From JAANXG01 sp034520625 (GTDB lineage Bacteria; Pseudomonadota; Gammaproteobacteria; Arenicellales; JAANXG01), in NCBI GenBank assembly GCA_034520625.1, contig JAXHNI010000008.1, forward strand, positions 558,001-622,000: a stretch of DNA of 64,000 nt, written 5' to 3'. Of this stretch, positions 1-8,141 are shown piece after piece. How positions within the stretch are numbered: position 1 is the first letter of the stretch; each line of letters begins with the position of its first letter. The translations under genes were made by a program, and so were the position numbers. Under the pieces are notes generated by a model. That model saw nothing but the letters and a program-made list of their open reading frames with translations. It did not search any database and was not told where the DNA came from.

Positions 1-164
1 TCCAGCGCGGTCTTTTTCTGGTTCCGCTGCAGATACCCCAGGGCCAGCTCGGTAAGCGCCCCGGCGCGCGCCTCGGCATCCGACGCCTCCCGGGCCGGAC
101 CCGATTCCACCGTAGCGCACCCCGCCAGCAGCAGCGCGGCAAGCAGACACGCCGGGCGCCTCAT
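1..164 (-). CDS. pilW: Type IV pilus biogenesis lipoprotein, PilW/PilF-like (partial, N-terminus only)
   Basis: This is the first 54 codons of a gene that runs off the left edge of the window. The start MRRPACLLAALLLAGC is a lipoprotein signal with lipobox LAGC and a lipidated Cys at residue 16. It is followed by a segment (ELALGYLQRNQKKTAL) that resembles the first TPR helix of PilW/PilF, the outer-membrane pilotin of type IV pili. The ATG shares one base with the rlmN stop (TGATG), so the two are translationally coupled. The order ndk-rlmN-pilW is common in gammaproteobacteria. The PilW name rests on context and the short visible part; another TPR lipoprotein is possible. Confidence 0.55.
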   Translation of the reverse strand, partial: MRRPACLLAALLLAGCATVESGPAREASDAEARAGALTELALGYLQRNQKKTAL

Positions 165-1264
165 CAGGATACGTCCGCCGTCTGCCGGTCGCGATAGCGC
201 TGGGCGCGCCGGGTCCGGTCCTGGACCTGGCCGGCAAGCTGCCCGCAGGCCGCATCGATATCCTCGCCCCGCGTCGTGCGCGTCATCGTGAACAGGTCGT
301 GGGACAGGAGCACGTCCCGGAAGCGGTCGATGCGGGCGCGGGGGGAGCGCCGGTACGTTGTCCCCTCGAAGGGGTTGAAGGGAATCAGGTTCACCTTCGC
401 CGGCACATCAGCGATGAGCCGCGCCAGCTGCCGCGCGTGGATCTCGGAATCGTTCACGCCGTCGATCAGGGTGTACTCGAAGGTGACCCGGGCGCGCGGC
501 GCGTCGGCCACGTAGCGGCGGCAGGCGTCGAGCAGCTCGGCAATCGGATACTTCCGGTTGAGCGGAACCAGGGTGTCACGGAGCTCGTCGGTGGCCGCGT
601 GCAGGGAGACCGCCAGGCTGACCGGGCAATCCCGCTTCAGCTTGTCGATGCCGGGTACGTGTCCCGCGGTGCTCAGGGTGACCCGGCGCCGCGACAGCCC
701 ATAGGCGAAGTCGTCGAGCATCAGGCGCATCGCCGCCACCACCGCATCATAGTTGAGGAGCGGCTCGCCCATGCCCATCATGACCACGTTGGTGATCCGC
801 GGGCCGCCCGCGGCATGGAGGCGGGCATTGGCGGCCCAGAGCTGGCCGATGATCTCCGCGGTGCTCAGGTTGCGGGCGAAACCCTGGCGCGCCGTGGCGC
901 AGAAGCTGCAGTTCAGGGCACAGCCCACCTGTGAGGAAACGCACAGGGTGGACCGCTCGCTCTCCGGGATGAAGACCGTCTCGATGGCATTGCCGTCACC
1001 CAGACGCATCAGCCATTTGCAGGTACCGTCCGACGACCAGTGCTCTTCCACCACGGAAGGCGGCCGGATCTCGGCGGTCTCGCGCAGCCTCTCCCGCAGC
1101 GGCTTGCTGAGGTTGGTCATGGACTCGAAGTCCGCCACACCGAGCTGATGGATCCATTTCACCACCTGGTCCGCCCTGAAGCGCTTCTCCCCCAGTCCAC
1201 CGAAAAACGCCACCATGGCGGGGCGGTCGAGGTTCATCAGGTTGGAGGCGGCGGTGTCGTTCAT
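164..1264 (-). CDS. rlmN: Dual-specificity 23S rRNA/tRNA adenine C2-methyltransferase RlmN
   Basis: A radical-SAM enzyme that methylates C2 of A2503 in 23S rRNA and A37 of some tRNAs. The 4Fe-4S motif CxxxCxxC appears as CALNCSFC near residue 115, and the C-terminal Cys needed for the methyl-transfer intermediate lies in DAACGQLAG. I chose the start MNDTAAS at 1264 because it gives an ATGA overlap with the ndk stop. An in-frame start five codons upstream (1279) would lie further inside ndk. The length of 366 aa is normal for the family. The frame is intact and co-directional with ndk and pilW. Confidence 0.95.
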   Translation of the reverse strand: MNDTAASNLMNLDRPAMVAFFGGLGEKRFRADQVVKWIHQLGVADFESMTNLSKPLRERLRETAEIRPPSVVEEHWSSDGTCKWLMRLGDGNAIETVFIPESERSTLCVSSQVGCALNCSFCATARQGFARNLSTAEIIGQLWAANARLHAAGGPRITNVVMMGMGEPLLNYDAVVAAMRLMLDDFAYGLSRRRVTLSTAGHVPGIDKLKRDCPVSLAVSLHAATDELRDTLVPLNRKYPIAELLDACRRYVADAPRARVTFEYTLIDGVNDSEIHARQLARLIADVPAKVNLIPFNPFEGTTYRRSPRARIDRFRDVLLSHDLFTMTRTTRGEDIDAACGQLAGQVQDRTRRAQRYRDRQTADVS

Positions 1265-1692
1265 CGAGTGCGTGGACAAATCTCGTTGTCGTCGAAAAAG
1301 AATGCGATCTCGTTCCTCGCGGTATCCGGGCCGTCGGAGCCGTGCACCGCGTTTTCCTCCACCGTTTCAGCGAAGTCCGCGCGAATGGTTCCCTCCGCAG
1401 CTTCCGCCGGATTCGTCGCCCCCATGAGCTCCCGATTGCGGGCAATGGCGTTCTCGCCTTCCAGCACCTGCACCATAACGGGGCCTGATTGCATATACGC
1501 TACCAGGTCATTATAGAACGGGCGGTCCTTGTGCACCTCGTAAAAACGACTGGCCTGGTCCTCGCTCAGGTGCATCATCCTAGCCGCGAGGATGCGCAAC
1601 CCGGCCTGCTCGAAGCGCTTGTAGATTTCCCCGATGATGTTCCGGGCCACGGCTTCGGGCTTGATTATTGAAAGAGTGCGTTCAACCGCCAT
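1261..1692 (-). CDS. ndk: Nucleoside diphosphate kinase
   Basis: A cytosolic kinase that moves the gamma-phosphate from ATP to NDPs through a phosphohistidine. At 143 aa it matches the E. coli length exactly. The N-terminus ERTLSIIKPEAV, the central GATNPAEA and the active-site block NAVHGSD (His117) are all present, and the C-terminus NEICPRTR is typical. A clear Shine-Dalgarno (AGGAG) lies 9 to 13 bases upstream of the ATG. The stop overlaps the rlmN start. The 93-bp gap behind mtaB may hold its own promoter. Confidence 0.97.
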   Translation of the reverse strand: MAVERTLSIIKPEAVARNIIGEIYKRFEQAGLRILAARMMHLSEDQASRFYEVHKDRPFYNDLVAYMQSGPVMVQVLEGENAIARNRELMGATNPAEAAEGTIRADFAETVEENAVHGSDGPDTARNEIAFFFDDNEICPRTR

Positions 1693-1785
1693 ATGACTGG
1701 GTCTCCTGTTCGGTTCTACAAGTTGCTGAATTTTTTGACAAAGATCTGCTGAAATGCCCGGAAGGCGCGGGCGCGTAGTGTAACC

Positions 1786-3114
1786 TCAGGCGGCTACGCG
1801 GGCAACGAGCCGGTCGCGGTGGACGTCCTCGACCACAGCATCGACGAAAGCACCCGGATCAAGCCGGGCCGCCTCGAGGGTAAGGGGCAGGTAGTCCGCA
1901 CCACGTGCACGCCATCCGTCCCGGTCACCACCGCCGCGCTCCCCCTCCACCAGGGCGCGTACCGGCGCACCGATCCGGCTGTACAGCACTTCCCGGCATA
2001 CCTGCTTACCGGCCTCCCTGAGCCGCCGGGCGCGTTCCTTGCGAACCGGGACCGGCACCTGCCGGTTCGCCGGAATGCGGGCGGCGGGGGTGCCGTCCCG
2101 TTCGGAGTAGGGAAAAACATGGGGATACGCGATCTGCAGGTCCTGCACCATCCGTTCGGTGTCCAGGTACTGCGCTTCCGTCTCGGTGGGGAAGCCGACC
2201 ATGACGTCGGCGCTCAGCACCAGGTGCGGAATCGCCTCGCGCAGGCGGGCGACGCGCTCGTAGACGTGCGCCGCCGTGTAGCGGCGCCGCATGCGCTTGA
2301 GGATGAGGCTGTTGCCGCTCTGCAGCGACAGGTGCAGGTGGGGACAGAGCCGCGGGTGCTGCGCCAGCAGCTCGATCAGCTCTTCGTCTATATGCGCCGG
2401 GTCGATGGAGCTCAACCGGATCCGGAAGTCCTCGTCCTGCGCCGCGAGCTCACGAAGCAACGCCGGCAGTCGGGGTACGCCCGGACCCGTCCCCAGATCC
2501 TCGCCCCAGGCGCCGAGGTCGACGCCGCACAGCACGATCTCCCGGTAGCCGTTGATCACCAGGCGCTCGACCTGGCGCCGGATCAGGGTCGCGGGCAGTG
2601 ACCGGCTGGGTCCCCGGGCCCGGTGGATGATGCAGAACATGCAGCCCTGGTTGCAGCCCTGCTGGATCTGGATGAACGCCCGGGTCCTGGCGTCGAAGCC
2701 CGTCAGAATGCCGGCGGGCAGAGAGACATGCTCGTTCAGGTCGCCCACCATGATCTTCGGCAGCGAGCCCCGCTCCAGATCCGGCAGGTAGCGGACCAGA
2801 TCCAGCTTGCGGTCGTTGCCGAGAACCAGGTCCACCCCGGGGATGCGGCCGCAAGCCTCGCCGTCCATCTGGGCGTAGCACCCCGTCACCACCACCAGTG
2901 CCTCGGGGTTTCTGCGTACCAGCCGCCGGACCACTTGCCGCGCCTGCCGGTCCGCCTCACGAGTCACGGTGCAGGTATTGATCACGTAGAGGTCCGCCGC
3001 CCGGTCGCTGTCCTGTATCCGCCATCCGGCCCCGCGCAGGGATTCGCCGATCAACTCGGATTCGAACGTATTGACCTTGCAGCCCAGGGTCTCGATCGCG
3101 GCGGTGCGGGGCAT
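1786..3114 (-). CDS. mtaB: tRNA t6A37 methylthiotransferase MtaB
   Basis: A radical-SAM methylthiotransferase that would convert t6A37 to ms2t6A in ANN-decoding tRNAs. The N-terminal UPF0004 domain carries the auxiliary-cluster cysteines C12 (TLGCKVN), C48 (INTCTVT) and C79 (TGCYAQ). The radical-SAM CxxxCxxC is CNQGCMFC at 154-161, and a TRAM-like RNA-binding region forms the last 60 residues. The ETLGCKVN start and the 442-aa length favour MtaB over MiaB or RimO. It lies 13 bp downstream of iscA on the same strand. That is functionally apt, because both clusters must be supplied by Fe-S carriers. Confidence 0.88.
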   Translation of the reverse strand: MPRTAAIETLGCKVNTFESELIGESLRGAGWRIQDSDRAADLYVINTCTVTREADRQARQVVRRLVRRNPEALVVVTGCYAQMDGEACGRIPGVDLVLGNDRKLDLVRYLPDLERGSLPKIMVGDLNEHVSLPAGILTGFDARTRAFIQIQQGCNQGCMFCIIHRARGPSRSLPATLIRRQVERLVINGYREIVLCGVDLGAWGEDLGTGPGVPRLPALLRELAAQDEDFRIRLSSIDPAHIDEELIELLAQHPRLCPHLHLSLQSGNSLILKRMRRRYTAAHVYERVARLREAIPHLVLSADVMVGFPTETEAQYLDTERMVQDLQIAYPHVFPYSERDGTPAARIPANRQVPVPVRKERARRLREAGKQVCREVLYSRIGAPVRALVEGERGGGDRDGWRARGADYLPLTLEAARLDPGAFVDAVVEDVHRDRLVARVAA

Positions 3115-3127
3115 GATGGCCCGGAGA

Positions 3128-3451
3128 TCAGACGGTGAAGCTCTCGCCGCAGCCGCAGGTGTCTGTGACTTTCGGGTTCTGGAACTGGAAGGACTCGCTC
3201 AGGCCTTCCTTGCGGTAGTCGATCTCGGTGCCGTCCACCAGCTTCAGGGCCTCGTCGCTGACAATCACTTTCACGCCGTGGCTTTCGAACACATGGTCGT
3301 CCGGCTCGATCCGGTCCACCAGGTCCACGACGTACGCGTACCCTGAGCAGCCGGTGGTCTTGACCCCGAAGCGCATGCCTTCCGCGGCCTCGCGCGACTT
3401 CAGGTAGCCCTGCACCCGGGCAGCGGCGGTTTCAGTGAGCGTGACAGACAT
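3128..3451 (-). CDS. iscA: A-type iron-sulfur carrier IscA
   Basis: A 107-aa A-type Fe-S carrier with the three conserved cysteines C35 (TTGCSGYAY), C99 and C101 (CGCGESF). The start MSVTLTETAA and the overall sequence are those of gammaproteobacterial IscA rather than ErpA or SufA. The context is odd: iscA normally follows iscR-iscS-iscU and precedes hscB-hscA-fdx. Here cysE ends 74 bp upstream and mtaB begins 13 bp downstream, so the rest of the isc operon is missing from this locus. The IscA name is firm at the family level. Confidence 0.88.
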   Translation of the reverse strand: MSVTLTETAAARVQGYLKSREAAEGMRFGVKTTGCSGYAYVVDLVDRIEPDDHVFESHGVKVIVSDEALKLVDGTEIDYRKEGLSESFQFQNPKVTDTCGCGESFTV

Positions 3452-3524
3452 GATTCATTCGCCTCTCGTGTAACTGCATGAATGATAACGAATTTCGGCC
3501 CGGTCCGATAGACGGGGCGGCATC

Positions 3525-4307
3525 TCAGGAAGACGCCGCCGAGCGCTTCCGGGCCGAGGACGATTCCCCGCCGGCGTCCTCGACTTCCAGCTTCTCGATA
3601 TCGAACTCCGGCCGGTCCGGAAGCTGCGCCTCCGGGTCCAGCCTCGCCAGCCGCCCGGCGACGTCCCGGTAGCGGGCATCGAGCTCTTTGACGTGCTCCA
3701 GGATCTGGGCCATGGTGCTGGCCAGCGGGTCCTTGTCCTTGCTCTCCAGGGGCTGACCATAAGCGTCGAACTCCTCGTGCTTTTCCGGCTCCGTCTTTTC
3801 CTCGAGAACACGTCCCGGAATACCCACCACCGTGGCATGGTCCGGCACGTCCTTCACCACCACGGAATTGGAGCCGATGCGGGCGTAGTCGCCGATTTCG
3901 ATAGGCCCGAGAACCTTGGCCCCCGCCCCCACCACCACATTGTTGCCCAGGGTGGGATGACGCTTGACCTTCTTCCAGGTCGTTCCTCCGAGAGTGACGC
4001 CGTGGTACAGCGTGCAGTCGTCGCCGATCACCGCGGTCTCCCCGATCACCACGCCCATGCCGTGATCGATGAAGAACCGCCGCCCGATTCGCGCCCCGGG
4101 GTGAATCTCGATGCCGGTCAGCCAGCGGGCGATGTGGGAGATGAACCGCGCCAGCCAGAACCAGCGCCTCTCCCAGAGACGATGCGACAGCCGGTGAACC
4201 AGCAGCGCATGCAGACCGGGATAGGCGGTGAGCACCTCGACCCGGGACCTCGCGGCGGGATCGCGCTCGAACACGCACCCGATATCTTCTTTCAAACGCT
4301 CGAACAT
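3525..4307 (-). CDS. cysE: Serine O-acetyltransferase
   Basis: Acetylates L-serine with acetyl-CoA, the first step of cysteine synthesis. The N-terminal helical SATase domain (residues 1-110) is followed by a left-handed beta-helix of hexapeptide repeats (about 65-190), with the blocks IHPGARIG, IDHGMGVVIGETAVIG and YHGVTLGG. The charged C-terminal tail runs to 260 aa. The trmJ-cysE-isc order is common in gammaproteobacteria because Cys supplies sulfur for Fe-S assembly. Here the gene keeps that position although iscRSU are absent. The frame is intact, and I used the first ATG. Confidence 0.93.
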   Translation of the reverse strand: MFERLKEDIGCVFERDPAARSRVEVLTAYPGLHALLVHRLSHRLWERRWFWLARFISHIARWLTGIEIHPGARIGRRFFIDHGMGVVIGETAVIGDDCTLYHGVTLGGTTWKKVKRHPTLGNNVVVGAGAKVLGPIEIGDYARIGSNSVVVKDVPDHATVVGIPGRVLEEKTEPEKHEEFDAYGQPLESKDKDPLASTMAQILEHVKELDARYRDVAGRLARLDPEAQLPDRPEFDIEKLEVEDAGGESSSARKRSAASS

Positions 4308-4400
4308 GGCCCACCCTGCCTGCGGGCTTCAACCACGACAATCAAAAGGTATTTGCGCCGGGGCCCGCGTGATGATGTGTTGGACAACACCTGACACCTT

Positions 4401-5150
4401 TTATTTGCGGCTGCGCCGCGACGGTTTCAAGTTGTCCTGTATCGCCGTGAGAATACCACGCAATATGTTCAATTCCTCGCGCTCCGGCCGCGCGCGGTTG
4501 AACAGGCGTACTAGCTTGCGCATGAGCACCACCGGCGGATGCCTGACCTTGATGAAGTCCAGGTCCTCGAGCGTTTCCTGCAGGTGGCGATAGAACTGCC
4601 GCATCTCGCCGGGGTCGGCCCCGGGCCGGGCGGGGACGCCCGCCGCCGCCGGCGCCGATGCCGCCGCGTACTTGAGAATCTCGTAGGCGATGATCTGGGC
4701 GGCGGCGCCGAGGTTCAGGGAGGCGTAGTCATCGCCCGTGGGTATCCGGATCAACTGATGGCAGAGCTCCACGTCCTCGTTGCTCAGGCCGCTTCGCTCC
4801 GTGCCGAACACCACCGCCGTGCGGCGGCCGAGCCGCGCCTCTTCTACAAGCTGCCGGGCGGCGAACTCCGGGGACAGGGTCGGCCACCCGATCTTCCGCT
4901 CCCGCGCCGTCGTGCCCAGCACCAGCTCACAGCCGGCCAGGGCCTCCACCAGCGTCCCTGACACCACGGCCTCGTCCAGCACGTCGCCGGCGCCGGCCGC
5001 CCGGCTCCGGACCTGGTCGTCGGGAAAACGCGCCGGGTTCACCAGATACAATCGCCGCAGGCCCATGGTTTTCATGGCCCGGGCGGTGGCGCCGATGTTG
5101 CCGGGATGCGTGGTCCTCACCAGGCAGAATCGAATACGGTCCTGTACCAC
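4401..5150 (-). CDS. trmJ: tRNA (cytidine/uridine-32-2'-O)-methyltransferase TrmJ
   Basis: A SPOUT-superfamily methyltransferase that 2'-O-methylates position 32 of tRNAs. The N-terminus IRFCLVRTTHPGNIGATARAM holds the family's NxGA RNA/SAM region. The knot motifs VVFGTERSGLSNEDV (about residues 112-127) and ASLNLGAAAQIIAYE (about 143-157) are clear. The C-terminal helical extension typical of TrmJ gives 249 aa. It lies back to back with suhB, with 123 bp between the two starts. The suhB/trmJ/isc neighbourhood is conserved in gammaproteobacteria. Confidence 0.92.
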   Translation of the reverse strand: MVQDRIRFCLVRTTHPGNIGATARAMKTMGLRRLYLVNPARFPDDQVRSRAAGAGDVLDEAVVSGTLVEALAGCELVLGTTARERKIGWPTLSPEFAARQLVEEARLGRRTAVVFGTERSGLSNEDVELCHQLIRIPTGDDYASLNLGAAAQIIAYEILKYAAASAPAAAGVPARPGADPGEMRQFYRHLQETLEDLDFIKVRHPPVVLMRKLVRLFNRARPEREELNILRGILTAIQDNLKPSRRSRK

Positions 5151-5273
5151 TGATTCGCTATGCCATTACAATGCGCCGCCCGCACCGCGCGAAACCCGGC
5201 ACGGGGCGGGCTGGAAACCTGTCGGAAACAGACCACCATCATACGCAATGCACATCCACCGGAGTAAGCGCCC

Positions 5274-6056
5274 GTGCACCCGACCCTGAACACCGCCGTG
5301 AAAGCCGCTCGCCGGGCCGGCAAGACGATCGTCCGGTATTTCGACCGCGGCGACACCCTGAGCGTCGGCAGCAAGGGCTTCAACGACTTCGTGACCGAAG
5401 TGGACAGAGCGGCGGAATCGGACATCATGGAAGTGCTGCGCAACGCCTATCCGGAACACGGGATCCTTGCGGAGGAAAGCGGCGAGCACACGGGCAACGA
5501 CTACCAGTGGATCATCGACCCCCTGGACGGGACCACCAACTTCCTCCACGGCTTTCCGCAGTGCGCGGTATCCATCGCCCTGCGCCACAAGAGCCGGCTG
5601 GAGCAGGCCGTGGTGTTCGACCCGCTGCGCGACGAGCTGTTCACCGCCAGCGCCGGCGACGGCGCCCATCTCAACAGCCGGCGCATCCGCGTCAGCCGCA
5701 CCCGCAAGCTGGACCAGTCGCTGCTCGGCACCGGCTTCCCGTTCCGTTCCATGGAGCACCTCGACAGCGCCCTGCAGACCATGAAGGAACTGCTGCCTCG
5801 TACCAGCGGTATCCGCCGCCCGGGGGCGGCCGCCCTGGACCTGGCCTACGTCGCCTGCGGCCGTTTCGACGGCTTCTGGGAAACCGGCCTCAAGCCCTGG
5901 GACCTGGCCGCCGGCTGCCTGCTGATCCGCGAGGCGGGCGGCCTGGTGAGCGATCTGGGCAACGGCAACGATTTCCTGGACACCGGCGGCGTCGTCGCCG
6001 GGAACCCCTATATTCATCCTCTGCTGCTGGGGGTGGTGAAGAAGCATTACCGGTGA
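5274..6056 (+). CDS. suhB: Inositol monophosphatase family protein SuhB
   Basis: A Mg-dependent, Li-sensitive phosphatase. In E. coli SuhB also joins rRNA antitermination complexes through NusA. The metal-binding motifs are E67 (LAEESGEH), the IDPLDGTTNF block at 81-90, and the C-terminal WDLAAGCLLIREAGG. The start is GTG at 5274, set by a GGAG Shine-Dalgarno 9 bp upstream. The 260-aa length is typical. It is transcribed divergently from trmJ. A 50-bp palindromic repeat begins three bases after its stop and may act as the transcript end. Confidence 0.93.
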   Translation: MHPTLNTAVKAARRAGKTIVRYFDRGDTLSVGSKGFNDFVTEVDRAAESDIMEVLRNAYPEHGILAEESGEHTGNDYQWIIDPLDGTTNFLHGFPQCAVSIALRHKSRLEQAVVFDPLRDELFTASAGDGAHLNSRRIRVSRTRKLDQSLLGTGFPFRSMEHLDSALQTMKELLPRTSGIRRPGAAALDLAYVACGRFDGFWETGLKPWDLAAGCLLIREAGGLVSDLGNGNDFLDTGGVVAGNPYIHPLLLGVVKKHYR

Positions 6057-6058
6057 TT

Positions 6059-6108
6059 TGTGGGTCGGCCTTTATGGCCGACTTGTCGCGCATAACGCGC
6101 GACCCACA
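6059..6108. repeat. 50-bp REP-like compound palindrome (copy 1)
   Basis: The outer arms TGTGGGTC and GACCCACA enclose two inner stem-loops: GTCGGCC..GGCCGAC, then a shorter one around the conserved GCATAA. A second copy of the same length and design lies at 52421-52470. The two agree at the outer arms, the TGTC..GCATAA centre and the stem positions, while paired stem bases differ in compensating ways. It sits between suhB and a convergent gene, typical for REP-type elements. Confidence 0.8.
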
Positions 6109-6136
6109 ATGCTTACTTTTGTCATATCAAGACCAG

Positions 6137-6904
6137 TCACGAACCACGCCCCACTCGCAGGGCCCGCGCCCTGTCCAGCAAACCCGCTTTCAGGCGTTCG
6201 TCGTCCACCTGGTCCGCCGCGGACACCAGGACCCGGTGCAGAAACTGCACGGCGACCGCTCTGACCAGGTCGTCCACACCGGCGTCCAGCGAATCCACGG
6301 ACAGGCCGCCGGCGTCGAATTCCAGCACCTCCGAGGTCCAGTCCGCCTGGACCCGTATCCCGATGCGCTCGAATTCCACCCGGTTCACCCGCCAGTCGTC
6401 CCGGGCGGACGCCCCGGCGCCCGTATCGTCCTGTTCCCGTTCCGCCTCATCCGTCGACTGCTCAGCTTCACCGCCGTCGTCCGCCTCATCGGGCGGCGCG
6501 GTGGCCCGTTCCGAACGCTTGGCGACGCGATCCGCCAGGGTCTCGAAATTACCCTGGGCGCCCCGGAACTCGACTACCGCATCCACACCGCTGAAAGTCA
6601 TCCGTTCTATAACACGCCCATCCCGGTCGATCCGCATGGTCACCGACTCCACACTGATCATGTCGCCGCTGCTGAATCCGCCGGGATTCGCCACCGCCAG
6701 GTCCGACAGGACGACACGCCCGGCACCCCGGTCCAGGGACACGTCGCCGACGTCCAGCCGGGTGCCCAGGAGACGGCTGCCGCGGGACTCGATCTCCTCA
6801 CCCAGCGACGCCTCGGTGTCGTCCCGGTACAGCTCCAGCGCGCCGAGCAGCACCGCCACCAAAAGCAGTCCGACAAAGGTTGTTTTCGATTTCAGGATCT
6901 TCAT
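6137..6904 (-). CDS. AsmA-like membrane-anchored protein of unknown function
   Basis: A 255-aa protein. Residues 6-25 form one hydrophobic anchor (TTFVGLLLVAVLLGALELY). Then comes a segment (LLGTRLDVGDVSLDRGAGRV..LSDLAVANPGGF) that resembles the start of AsmA/YdbH-type repeat domains. An acidic low-complexity stretch (about 138-168, rich in D, E, A and S) splits it from a second beta-rich part. It probably lies in the inner membrane facing the periplasm. The AsmA-like call is from pattern only. It converges on suhB across the palindromic repeat, and its own upstream neighbour is the CPBP protease on the same strand. Confidence 0.5.
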   Translation of the reverse strand: MKILKSKTTFVGLLLVAVLLGALELYRDDTEASLGEEIESRGSRLLGTRLDVGDVSLDRGAGRVVLSDLAVANPGGFSSGDMISVESVTMRIDRDGRVIERMTFSGVDAVVEFRGAQGNFETLADRVAKRSERATAPPDEADDGGEAEQSTDEAEREQDDTGAGASARDDWRVNRVEFERIGIRVQADWTSEVLEFDAGGLSVDSLDAGVDDLVRAVAVQFLHRVLVSAADQVDDERLKAGLLDRARALRVGRGS

Positions 6905-7023
6905 GGATGTTTCCAGCGTGTGGGTCGGATTCGAGTCGGCAGCCGGGCTCCGTCTCGCGGTTCAAGGCGGCGTCGAGCGCCGATCATAACAGCGCCCGGG
7001 GCTGCCGGGCGGAAGGCGGCGGC

Positions 7024-7728
7024 TTATGCACCCGCCTCCATGAGCAGTATCGACGACACGTCGAGCAGCGCATGCGCGGCGATGGCCGGCCACAAAGTAC
7101 CCCACCGGATGACGGCCAGCGCCAGCACGATGCCGACGAGGGTCGTCTGGCCCACGCCGATCCAGCCCTGGTACAGATGGCCCAGCCCGAACAGCACCGA
7201 CGACACCAGCACCGGCGCCCAGGTTCCCCGCAACAGGGACCGGCACCGGGCCAGCAACAGGCCGCGGGCAAAGATCTCTTCATAGACGCCGACGAAGCCG
7301 AGCACCAGCAGCAGCACGGGAAACGACATGCCGCCGGAAAGCTGCCCGGCGAAGTAGCTCAAGCGTTCCGTGTGGGCTTCAACGACGCCGGGGAAAGCCA
7401 GGTAGAGGGCGTAGATAAACACCAGGTTCGCTCCCATGCAGGCGGCAAACGCCAACAGCGACCGCGGCACATCCCGGAGAACGGCCGGCACGAGGCCGAT
7501 GTCCCGCCAACGCTGACCCCGCCACGACAGCAGGACGCCCACGATGGCGAGCAGCATCAGTCCCTGGGCGATGACCACCACCGGCAACCGGTACGCCGCA
7601 GGGACATATGACGCCCCCATCGCCGCGACGACGCTGGCGAGAATGAACAACCCGAGCGCGGCGGCGATATCGGCCAGGGCGCGCGACGGTCTCATTGCCG
7701 GCCCGCCGCCGGTTGTGTCCTCAGCCAT
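7024..7728 (-). CDS. CPBP (CAAX/Abi) family intramembrane metalloprotease
   Basis: A 234-aa multi-pass membrane protein with the three motifs of the CPBP/Abi glutamic-type intramembrane protease family: EEIFARG (EExxxR), FGLGHLYQG (FxxxH) and AHALLDVSS (HxxxD). About seven hydrophobic segments are visible. The family includes eukaryotic Rce1 CAAX proteases and bacteriocin-immunity proteins; the substrate here is unknown. The start could be the first Met or M12 (MRPSRAL), since both precede the first membrane segment. It reads away from a 413-bp intergenic region that contains a large inverted repeat. Confidence 0.8.
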   Translation of the reverse strand: MAEDTTGGGPAMRPSRALADIAAALGLFILASVVAAMGASYVPAAYRLPVVVIAQGLMLLAIVGVLLSWRGQRWRDIGLVPAVLRDVPRSLLAFAACMGANLVFIYALYLAFPGVVEAHTERLSYFAGQLSGGMSFPVLLLVLGFVGVYEEIFARGLLLARCRSLLRGTWAPVLVSSVLFGLGHLYQGWIGVGQTTLVGIVLALAVIRWGTLWPAIAAHALLDVSSILLMEAGA

Positions 7729-8141
7729 CCGGTTTCCGGCATCCCCGCGATACCCGCAAGATCCGGTGCCGTCGCCGCAGCACGCTGCCCGCCGGTTGAA
7801 ACATGATCACCCGGTATCTGAGATTTCCGGTACAAGTCATTGTTATTCCTGTTTAAATTTGAATCGTACCGGACTGGAGCTGTACTTCCGGCGTCAGCGA
7901 CAGCCGCATTCGCGAAGGCCACATTCCGGTTTTGAAACCAGCGCCTGGTAATGTGGCCAGTGCCGGGGGCCGTCCCCCAGGGCTGTCGAAAACAGGGATG
8001 TTTGAGCCAGAACGTACACGGACGTATTCACAGCGGCCCTGGGGGACGGCCCCCGGCACTGGCCTCTCCAATCACGCGGGCATCCGAATCGAATCCACGC
8101 CCGCGGCCCGCTGAACAGTGCAATATCTCTCGCGGGGCACA
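7729..8141. other. Intergenic region without a recognisable gene
   Basis: This 413-bp gap separates the CPBP protease and the dienelactone hydrolase, which share the minus strand. The only strong structure is the 110-bp inverted-repeat element at 7955-8064. The rest shows weak, mutually inconsistent open frames on both strands. Confidence 0.6.
7955..8064. repeat. Intergenic inverted-repeat element with perfect 29-bp arms
   Basis: The arms at 7955-7983 and 8036-8064 are exact reverse complements over 29 bases, starting GGCCAGTGCCGGGGGCC. Each arm contains its own small palindrome (GGGGGCCGTCCCCC). The 52-base centre includes CAGGGATGTTTGAG and CACGGACGTATTCA. I know similar motifs from intergenic repeats of halophilic and sulfur-oxidising gammaproteobacteria. 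No transposase lies nearby, so it looks like a REP/BIME-type or MITE-like unit. Confidence 0.75.

Noticed and set aside
5171..7285. Very long open frame on the plus strand across suhB and the AsmA-like gene
   Set aside because: It is a shadow of high-GC coding sequence. The suhB and AsmA-like frames carry family motifs and signal/anchor sequences, while the long frame has a Pro/Arg/Gly-rich, motif-free product.
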